The translations under genes and the position numbers were made by a program. Below the pieces are notes generated by a model. That model was not told the origin of the DNA and did no database searches. It saw only the letters and a program-made list of their open reading frames with translations. This document shows positions 55,396 through 64,000 of a stretch of 64,000 nucleotides of DNA, in pieces (within the stretch, counting starts at the first letter, position 1; every line of letters starts with the position of its first letter). This DNA comes from Solanum dulcamara (Eukaryota > Streptophyta > Magnoliopsida > Solanales > Solanaceae). Where the stretch lies: the NCBI RefSeq assembly GCF_947179165.1, contig NC_077240.1, forward strand, positions 77,946,001-78,010,000, given 5' to 3'.

Positions 55396-56391
55396 GTTTT
55401 TCAATATTTTGTGAAACTATATATCAAAATTACAAAGAATTAGATATTATTGTAGTGACCGAATTGTTTGGGATCAAAATAATCAGGACTCCAATAATAT
55501 CAATCAATCCCGCACTCAAGTAAACAAAATTAATAATAAGAAAAGAAAAGAAGAGTGGATAATAAATAATGTACATTTTACACGATTTTTCATAAAAATC
55601 TAAAAAGGACCACAAAACCAACAATTTTTTTGGGAAACAACTTAGCATAATATGCTCCACTATTTGTGCTTCTCTCCCAAAAATCGAGTACTTTATATAG
55701 CAACATAGAAATAAATAATGTAAATAAAAGAAATATCAAAAATAAAATATTGTCAACAATCCAACTTAACGTTGCAAAAAAATAAAAAATAAATTAAAGT
55801 ATATTATAATTTAATTCAAAGATGAAGTTGTTGCTAATATAATTAAATGATAGCCTTAATCTCAGAGCCAAGATTCTTTTTTTCTGAGCGGCGAACCTTC
55901 TAATTAAACTTAGTGCTATTAACCATTTTTTTATATGGAAGTCTCACATTAATCAATGATAAATGAATTGTGAGTTTAACTCAACTCTAATTAGAGGTGT
56001 TCACGATTTGATTTGGATCGGTTATTGGTCAAAATTAAAACTAAATCAATTTAATTAGTTTTAAAATTAATAAAATCAAATCAAATAAAATATAAATACA
56101 TCGGTTTGGTTGTTATCGGTTTCGATTTAGTTTGATTCAGTTATTCGGTTAATAATCATACACAAATATAAAAGAAACGATTCATTCAAAAGAGAAAAAA
56201 AAATAATAATTCATTTTTAAAAAAAAATTATCTTCATGTTATTTTGGTACTTATAATTTTTATATCAGAATTTATAATTCTTATACCAAAACTCAACTCT
56301 GATAATCGTTCGACTCATATAATTGAAGTTGAGGACTAGTATTTGGAGTGGATTTAGACCATCAATAAACAAAATAAAAGTAAATTTGCTA
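55396..56391. other. AT-rich spacer
   Basis: A hAT-like end (AGGTGTTCACGATTTGATTTGG) stands at about 55986, but no partner end was found. No gene. Confidence 0.35.
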
Positions 56392-56582
56392 TTTCATCCG
56401 TTCCATTTTAATAATCGGGATGCTTTTTGAGAATTAACTGGTATTAAAAAACTATTTTGTAACATTAAGGGCATAGTTGAAAATAATAGCCTAGTTAATA
56501 TTGAATTTTTAAAGTGGTCGTCATTTTGAGAATTCTTTTTATTTTTATAATTAAAGCGATTGTTAAAATAGAACGGAAGGAG
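56392..56582. mobile_element. Stowaway-type MITE, short
   Basis: Starts TTTCATCCGTTCCATTTTAA after TA and ends AAAATAGAACGGAAGGAG before TA (56583-56584). 191 bp. Confidence 0.75.
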
Positions 56583-56899
56583 TAATTAATATATGACGTA
56601 TTGATTTCATTTTAATTATTATCCAAATAATTTGTGGGGTTTCATAACATCATTTCTACATAAGCTATGCAGTATGTTTTTGTCTTATTTCAAGGCAAAG
56701 ATATATCTATCTTTGTCTTTGCTTGTATTGTTATTCGAGGAAAATTAAATAATTGTGTCTGTAAAAAATAAGTATAATCTACATATCTAGTTAAAAACCT
56801 CTATATTTTTTAAAATGTGTGGATTTAAAAAACTATTTAATTAATTTAATATATTGGATGAAATATTACGGTATATAAAATTTGTATTGCAATATGTCC

Positions 56900-57047
56900 G
56901 GTGTTTGGCTGGTAAATATTTTGAATCCTGCATAAATAATTTTGGTATAATTTAATAATTAATTAGGAATTTTTGGTTCAAATTAAGATTATTTCAGGAT
57001 TATAATTTTGAAATTATAACCAGGACAAATAATCGTAACCAAACACT
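56900..57047. mobile_element. short Tourist-like MITE
   Basis: GGTGTTTGGCTGGTAAATAT at the left and ATAATCGTAACCAAACACT at the right form inverted ends of about 12 bp. The interior is palindromic around ATTTTGAAATTATAA. Target duplication uncertain. Confidence 0.55.
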
Positions 57048-59651
57048 ATATAAATTAAATCCCAAATAAAAGCTTGTTAATTTATTTGTTAATAATAAAA
57101 GCTTTAAACTCAATAATATGCCTCTAAAATCACATTGTTTATTTTACCAGGAAACCTACAATTGCTATCGAAGTAATTTTTAGTGTAATAGCCTATAAAC
57201 TACACAGGAGAATAGTGATGCAAAATGAACACATATTTTGTTAATTCGCCCAAATTTTAGCTTATTGGTGAATGATATTTTAGATGAGTAAAATTTGAGT
57301 TTTAACCAATAACAATATAGCTAAAATATGAATAAATTGGGTTAGCCACATACTAGGCAAGCCTCATGTGACAAGTAGATTTTAGGTAAGTCACATGTGT
57401 GATAAGTAGAGGCGGAATTAAAATTTGAAACTTATAAGTTCAGGATTTTAGACCTTTTAAGTTACTGGATTCTAAAATATTCAATTTGTACATATTAAAT
57501 GAATTTCTTAAGATAAATATAGTATTTAAACCAAGATATTTTACCTAATTTATACCTTGATCTCTAACTCTGATCCTGACAACAAATTCGATCGAAAAAA
57601 AGCATGCAAGCGGATTTCGAACTTGAAAAGAAAAAACCATAGTTTGATTAAAACCATTAAAAATAGATCATTTGAATGTTGATCCTAGAAAATGAACAAA
57701 TCAATGGGCCTTTAATCTGCAGGCTCTTATCTGTCAATGAATTTGTAGAAAACAAGAAATTAATTTTATTTATTTATTTAAAAATTCGAGGTCATCATCT
57801 ATATTCATGACCATTAAATGAAAACTTCATTTCCAAGAACGATTTAAAAAAATCATTATTATGACCAAACACAAATGGTACAAAGTTGGTACCCTTCATT
57901 TTTTTTTTTTTAAAAAAAATAATTAATTTGAAATTTTGAAAATTTTATTTTGAGTTTTTGTTTCCTATGATTTATTGTATGGGCTAAAGCCCAATAATAT
58001 TCAAATTTTGTATGGATTTAAATGCAGACCTCATAATATATAATGGACCCAATTAGTGGTACACTACTTCATAGATTGATAGTCAAATTAAAAAGGTTTA
58101 TTTCCAATTGTTATTTTGCTTTGATTACATTTCTTTTGAATCGATGATCTATCAAAAATAATACTTTTACCTCGCAAAAATAGAAGTTAAGTTTGTGTAC
58201 ATCTTATCCTCTGCAGACCCTCTTTTGAGATTTTACACACTATGTTTTGGTTGTGGAAGGGTATCCCACGATTCTTCGTAAACACTCTTTTTAAATTTGT
58301 ATTGTGTTATTTAAGGTACATTAATCATCTTTCATATGCTATATTCTTCTCGTTGGACCTTGTTATCATGTCGAAAGGTACGTCAGAGCAACCATATCGT
58401 GTCGAAACATCCATTTTACTCTTAATAAGATGATTTATAATCACACATTTTTATGACTTATTTTAGATCATAAATTTCAAAAAAAAAAAAAAACTTTAAC
58501 TCCATGCCTAATCAAACTACATCATATAAATTAAAACGGAGGTAGTAACATTTTTTAAATGATTACAAAAAAATCTTGACAATGAGATCCCCATGACATG
58601 ATTTCTAGGAAGATAAGAGCAAACAAAGACTTTAATAACTTTGTTCTGGGAATTTGCAAGGAAAGAGACTTATGAATCTGAATCTGAGATATATGAACTG
58701 TCAAAATAATGCTACAAGTTTTCCTCTATTGAGTGTCAACTTATCTATGAGATTTGCATTGAATGCTAAATGTATATATGCAATCAAGGAATCAACCAAT
58801 AACTTGTGACCACATGACTAGGGGGGTGGTAAATAATTTCTGGCCCTTTGGGTTGGGGTTGAGTTAGTGGATTGGAAGCGGATTCAAGATTTGAAATTTA
58901 TGGGTTCGGGATATTGTTGAATCCAATCGATCATTTGAGTTATTAGCCCATTCAACTAATGTATATGTTTGTTTACAAAAATATCTTCCACATTCTTTGG
59001 ATATATACGGTTACAGGGGCAATTGTGTCTTTAATCATATTTATGCAATAACAACATATTCAATGTAATATCACAAATAAAATTTGATAAGGATAAAATA
59101 TACGAAGATCTAATTACCTCTATCTATATCCAAAAAATCATATCTATGCCTATACTAAAAATCTATTAATTATACATAGGTTATTCAAAAATTGTACCTA
59201 CTAAAAAATTAGTAATACCAAAATTAAATTATACATATTTTTAAGAGGAAATTTCGAAAATAATAAAGACTTGAAACATAATTAGGCTCTTTAGCTACAA
59301 TTTGTCTAATTACATTTCATAGCTATAGTTCCAATTGCTATGCAATTTCCATTTATGTATCTAGTTGCATTATACAATTGGTTTTCCCGTTTGTATATCT
59401 TGTTGCATTATATAAAATTTATTTTCAAAAAGATTATATATACAAATACAAACTTGTATTAGAGATTTGTATATTTAGTTCCCACAGATTTGTATATGAG
59501 ATCCTAAATTCGCTTCCAGATTTATATATGAGCTCCTAGATTCGTATAATAACAAATTTCATTAAATTGTAACCGCGATTCATAATTATGTGAAATGTGT
59601 AATTTTTTCTTTTTTTAAATACTTTCTACCAAATGCCCCTAAGTGGACCTT
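57048..59651. other. intergenic spacer with element scraps
   Basis: It contains an eroded LINE tail at 58146-58250 and the right half of a Stowaway element at 58430-58545 (ending AAACGGAGGTAG before TA). No gene supported. Confidence 0.4.
58146..58250 (+). mobile_element. eroded LINE tail fragment
   Basis: GATCTATCAAAAATAATACTT, GTTAAGTTTGTGTACATCTTA and CCTCTGCAGACCCTCTTTTG follow the same order as the tail block of the LINE at 15496-17502. The (TTG)n end is lost. Confidence 0.5.
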
Positions 59652-59668
59652 AATAAGAGTATGTACAA

Positions 59669-60229
59669 ACTCCAAGGTTGCTGGCTACTATGGCTCCATC
59701 TACTTTCTATCCTTCCATCCTCCTTAACTGCTTCCTGCTATGGATGTTGTTGCATAACTTCTTTGGACTTACTTGGTATGACACGACTAAAAAGGGCAAA
59801 GATGAAAAGAAGTTTCCCATCCCATGCGAGATAGAAGTTTCATATACTTGTTCTTCTTCAATGTAGCTATGTCGGGTACGTAGCATAGTTGAATAGGACT
59901 AGTGTAGGTTACTTTCTTGTTTCTCATAGAAGGGGAGAGTCTCCCTCATTTATGCTTTCTTAGTCGATTTGTATCGGGAGGAGTCCTCTCATAGATTTAT
60001 TGCTTTCTAGTTATAGTTAGTAGCTTTTTTGTATCGAGGATGAGTTAGCCGACCTTAATAGGTTAGCCGACTTATGAACCACCATAGAATCGGAGGTAAG
60101 GTTTATGTCCCCCTCCTTGTATTTTTATTTTGTTTATTTATGTTAAGGCTTGGGGTGGTGCTCAACCACTGACTGTGCACGAGAGGTGGGAGCCTCGTGT
60201 AGGGTCTGTTCCCATAAAAAAAAAAAAAA
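59669..60229 (+). mobile_element. poly(A)-tailed retroposed sequence with 17-bp target duplication
   Basis: The 561-bp insert ends in about 15 A. It is bounded by AATAAGAGTATGTACAA at 59652-59668 and exactly again at 60230-60246, the hallmark of L1-type target-primed insertion. The source is unknown. The first ~200 bp hold overlapping frames (ATTACCATGGC-like start region, ...YDTTKKGKDEKKF...) but no recognised protein, and the rest is untranslated-looking. It could be a 5'-truncated LINE, a SINE-like RNA or a processed transcript. Confidence 0.85.
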
Positions 60230-60246
60230 AATAAGAGTATGTACAA

Positions 60247-61254
60247 GGTCCACAAACTACTTTTTAAGTTTCAAATCAAAAAGTAGTTAATATTGCAAAT
60301 CAAAACTTTTCATCTCATTGGACAAAATAATAGTTTCTACCCCCACTTTCCCCTAAACCAAATAGAATAATCCAACTTTTTATTTTGTTTTTAGCTTTTC
60401 TTTTTTTATATATGGAACTTGCATTTTTGTCAAATCTTTAATATGGGTCCTTGTTCTCCATTAAGGTGATTTGATATCAACTCAATTGCTCCAACTATTA
60501 ACTATCACTTTCATTTGTCAAATCTGTTCTGGATTATTTTTTCTTTCACTTTTTTTAATTAATAAAATCTATACTTATAAGATGTATGCTAATTAATATG
60601 TTGTGCTGTAGAAATAATAAAAATTAGTTGAACTTATTAATTAACTTCTATTTCAATTTTTTAAATTTTATTTCGAAGTAGGTCTAAACGAAAATATCTA
60701 TACAAAACTCAAGTTAGTTAAATAGTGAAAATAAATAAACCAATTTAATAGTTTAAACACACACACACACATATATATATACTAACTCTATCTTCAAAGA
60801 TTCCAAATAAAGTGTTATTTTCTTTCATTTGCAAAAATATGATCATAACTCTATTTTTAACTTCAACTTCATAAATTTCAAATAAAGTTCAAAATATTTA
60901 AAATCTATTGTCAAACGCATATTTAGGCACATGTTCAATTTTGACATAGAAAGGAAACTAAATGTTTTAGCAAATATCATGAAAATTCACATATATAGAT
61001 AGCTATTTTCAAGCAATTTCTATATAAGCGGAAAGAAACTTATTCGAGGATCAGAGGTTATATGATATAGATAGCTATTTTCAAATAATTTCTCTATAAG
61101 ACTCAATCATAGTGAACTTGAGCAGAGGGGAGACCGATAGAAAAAATCAATTATTATTTTTTATTTTTGCTAAAAATTGAATTTAAAACGTATGAATTCA
61201 AATTGTGTTATATTACACATATTAACTGCCTTTAATTAATGTCTTTATCAAACC
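60247..61254. other. intergenic spacer with microsatellite
   Basis: An (AC)n(AT)n microsatellite lies at 60756-60782. TAGATAGCTATTTTCAA occurs twice (about 60996 and 61068), a 72-bp-period duplication. No gene. Confidence 0.45.
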
Positions 61255-63360
61255 ACAAATATTGTCTTCTCCATTTTAAGAAATAATTGGATCTAAAACT
61301 TCCTCATTTCTCTTTCAAACACTTTTTATCATGTCCAAAATGTGTTGTTACTTTCCAGCCTTTGTTTTTCTTAATTCTCTTTTTATATGTCTCTTCCTAT
61401 TGGAGACAAACAATATTGTCTCCCATTAAGAAAACAATTAAATAAGAACTTAGATAATGTTGGTAGTTTTGCCTACTTATCTACATACTTTTCATCTCTA
61501 ACTAATGATAAAAGTCCACTTAGATATGTGATAAGATGAATATATGACTTTCATTTAGAGATTTCAAATTTAAATATCGAGATAGAAAGTAATTTTTTTA
61601 AAATAAATTTTACATGGTATAAATTTAAATTAACTAGGTTAGTGAATTTTGAAAATTAAATAATTAAACAAAAAATAGAAAATGATATTTAAAAAAAAAA
61701 TAGATTTAAGAGAAAAGTAAGATATATAATTTAAATATGATATTACTTTTCAGTCTTAAAGATTTGTGAAATGTCTTGTCACACTACCAAGTATGCAAGT
61801 ATTTATTCATAAAACTTTATTTTAATTTTAAAAAAGAAGACCCTAGATGCTAAAGGGCCCTTATTAATCGATATGATTTGCAATAGGATAATTGTGATAT
61901 CTTCATCTTTAATCAGAGGTTTTGTACACGAATTTTTGAAAATAATGAAATGTTGAGAGTTTCATTTTAAGAAATGAACCTTGCAATGCTCGAATTTAAA
62001 TTTAAACGGACCCTAATATAGGTAGATACCTAACACGTCAAGTGACCAAATACATTACTTTATTTATTTATTTATTTTATTTTATTGGAAAAGGGAGTCT
62101 GTTGTTTTGTCTATTAATCTTTATCAATGAGGTGATGTGATTAATAACTCAGTTGTTCCAACAACTATCATTTCAATGGAGTCACTTTCTGTTTCTATGC
62201 ACCTTTGACATGATACCAGTATTATGGAATTGACATTGGAGATCTTATAATATAAAATTATAATGAATTTGGATTTTTTTTCTTTTTTGGGGTAAGCTAT
62301 ATTTGCTACACTATATATTATTACAGAGGTACTAAACTAAAAATTACACCCCCCAAGTACGAGCTTTGGGGAAATCTTGTTTTTATGAGAATATTTGGGT
62401 TACACAATAATAGGAACCCCCACTTCATAAAAACTCAAATAGTACTTTCTAATCATCCTTTTGGAGTTGACAATTTTACTTCTAATAATTCACATGGTCA
62501 AAATAATTTTTTTACTATTTTATTCTTCAATTTTATTATTATTTTACTTCGATTATCATATTATATATTGTTGTTATTGCTCTTTTCTCTATTATTTTGA
62601 TATAACTTTTTCACTAATGTATTTTCTTTTCATAATAATTTTGATATACGTTACTTAAATTAAAAATTCATCGAAAACAATATAGAAGTAAAGTTGCGTA
62701 CACACAATCTCCCCAAACTTCACTTATAATATTACATCAAGTATAATGTTGCTATTGTAACTTTCTTCTCAAAGAAAAATGACTATAATTTGAGATTTTT
62801 TTTGGTACAAACCACTTTCCATTTTTTGTAGTTTCAAAGAACTCCCTTAAATATATTTTAGAGTATTTTTCATCTTTTAAGTTCCCCTAAAAATGAACAT
62901 TACTTAGTTTTTGTCAATTATTTTAACATATATATAAGTTTCATATCAAAAAGCTACACCAAACTTCAGAAAACAAATAATAAGAATCCCCACTAACATG
63001 AAAACTCATATATAGTAGTACTTTATTTATAATTATCTTTTTAGGGTTGACAATTCTACTTTTTTAGTCCCACATGTTTTCAATAAACTTCTTTTTGCAC
63101 CTACTAACTTTCTTCTCAAAGAAAAATGACCACAATTTTGAAGATCTTTTTTTTTTTACAAACCACTCTCCAATTTTCAGAAACAGTCAATTGGACCCAA
63201 ATCTTTTTTTATTTCTCTTTCAAACACCTTTTACTATCAAGTCCAAATAATGTCTTCCATTAAGAAAACAACTTAACATGAACTAAGACATAACTTGTTT
63301 TTGTGTCTACTTATCTACTAGGTATTGCTTCTTCATCATATAAATTAATGAGAAAATTCC
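61255..63360. repeat. spacer containing several duplicated blocks
   Basis: Three block pairs are visible. About 61260-61510 matches 63170-63360 (TCTCTTTCAAACAC(T/C)TTTTA, CCATTAAGAAAACAA). About 62399-62485 matches 62962-63064 (GGAGTTGACAATTTTACTT / AGGGTTGACAATTCTACTT). About 62763-62820 matches 63109-63172 (TTCTTCTCAAAGAAAAATGAC). Together they show that the spacer grew by local duplication. Small frames here (62385-62658) are not genes. Confidence 0.65.
62665..62760 (+). mobile_element. eroded LINE tail fragment
   Basis: AATTCATCGAAAACAATATAG, then AAGTAAAGTTGCGTACACAC, then CCCCAAACTTCACTTATAAT, then TGTTGCTATTG: the LINE tail block in order, heavily mutated. Confidence 0.5.
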
Positions 63361-63447
63361 AAGTAGACAAGATATAGATATTTTGTAGTTTATGGATATC
63401 ATTCATGAAATTATACTGAATATATTATTATGTCTAATTTTATTCTT

Positions 63448-63929
63448 GGCATAATACATAAATTGGCCCTTAAACTTGGATTCATATTTTAAGTATGACA
63501 TCCAACTTTCATAGTGAACAAGTAGGCTATCCATTTCGTAAACAAAAAACACGCGAAACCAACAACCTTATTGCGTGATATACAAACGCTCCCACGTGGA
63601 TCTTTTAGTCACTCAGTGGCTACCACATAATTAAAAACTTTACACGTATTTTATAATTTAAAAAAATAAAAAAAATAAAGGAAACAAAAGAAAAGGTATT
63701 CATTAAGGGTAGAGTTGTCATTTCCACTTTTTTTTTTACCGTTGTAGGCCTCGAAAATTACACCTGACACGTTTGAATTGTGTCCCGATCACGCGTTATA
63801 CCAGGTTGGTTTCGTGTATTTTTTTGTTTAAGCAATGAATAGTTAAAATGCCTACTTATGCATTATTAAAATTGAAGATTATAACTAAAATTTGAAGCAA
63901 AGTTTAAAGACCAATTCATTTATTATGCC
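63448..63929. mobile_element. Mutator-like MITE with 9-bp target duplication
   Basis: 482 bp. The ends GGCATAATACATAAATTGGC and CCAATTCATTTATTATGCC extend into ~30-bp inverted terminal repeats with four mismatches. It is flanked by TTTATTCTT at 63439-63447 and 63930-63938. A 9-bp duplication and long terminal repeats fit a Mutator-derived non-autonomous element. No transposase. Confidence 0.9.
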
Positions 63930-63938
63930 TTTATTCTT

Positions 63939-64000
63939 CATCAGTAGTAGAGGTAAAATATACAAATATTAATTATTTCATTAAAGTGATGCCTCTCACA
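63939..64000. other. window edge, spacer
   Basis: Too short to interpret. Confidence 0.3.

Noticed and set aside
55430..55660. 76-codon hydrophobic - strand frame
   Set aside because: Hydrophobic content follows from T-rich sequence; no homologous motif or promoter.
62385..62658. Two overlapping small frames rich in F, I, L and Y
   Set aside because: Typical chance frames in T-rich spacer, inside duplicated non-coding blocks.
1..64000. CRISPR arrays, operons, toxin-antitoxin or secondary-metabolite clusters
   Set aside because: No regularly spaced direct repeats with unique spacers, no co-directional gene runs and no biosynthetic enzymes; the window is ordinary plant nuclear DNA.

Overview
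This is a stretch of flowering-plant nuclear DNA, almost certainly from a Solanum-type nightshade (tomato/potato group). It is very AT-rich, with widely spaced genes embedded in transposon debris. Three things point to Solanaceae: SINEs with the tRNA-like head typical of Solanaceae Au-type elements, RTE-type LINEs and short insertions ending in (TTG)n, and many Stowaway, hAT-like and Mutator-like miniature elements. No bacterial-style operons, CRISPR arrays or phage modules are present.

Four protein-coding genes can be supported. (1) A UEV1/Mms2-type ubiquitin E2 variant lies on the + strand in four exons (10465-13787); its 146-residue product is fully reconstructable and lacks the catalytic cysteine, as expected. 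(2) An intronless 992-residue PLS-class pentatricopeptide-repeat protein with E/E+ and DYW domains lies on the - strand (23066-26044), probably an organellar RNA-editing factor. (3) An intronless CAF1-type DEDDh deadenylase lies on the + strand (28094-28951), with a clear TATA box and an array of tandem repeats directly upstream. (4) An intronless OVATE family protein lies on the + strand (50106-50972) and carries the N-terminal motif I associate with the OFP13/15/16/18 group. These genes have unrelated roles (K63 ubiquitin chains, organelle RNA editing, mRNA deadenylation, transcriptional control of growth form), and nothing suggests a shared pathway.

Layout. 0.8-6.2 kb is a complete but mutated Ty1/copia retrotransposon on the - strand, with 400-bp LTRs, a PBS, a PPT and a 5-bp target duplication. 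6.2-10.3 kb is repeat-rich intergenic DNA. 10.3-13.9 kb is UEV1, whose first intron holds a ~287-bp tandem duplication and a short retroposon. 15.5-17.5 kb is a 2.0-kb 5'-truncated LINE with a perfect 16-bp target duplication. 17.5-23 kb is intergenic with SINE and LINE fragments. 23-29 kb holds the PPR and CAF1 genes. 29-41 kb is a mosaic of direct and inverted duplications, LINE fragments, MITEs and scraps of a decayed unidentified gene. 41-50 kb holds MITEs and a ~180-bp tandem array interrupted by GC-richer, possibly organelle-derived DNA. 50-51 kb is the OVATE gene. 51-64 kb is intergenic, with a gypsy fragment, two Mutator-like non-autonomous elements with 9- and 10-bp target duplications, a poly(A) retroposon with a 17-bp target duplication, and internally duplicated spacer.

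I found no convincing new multi-gene system. The most informative material is structural: insertions with exact target duplications, two of them matched by an empty copy of the same site elsewhere in the window, the interrupted satellite-like array, and the inverted duplication downstream of CAF1. All identifications come from reading motifs by eye; no database search was possible.
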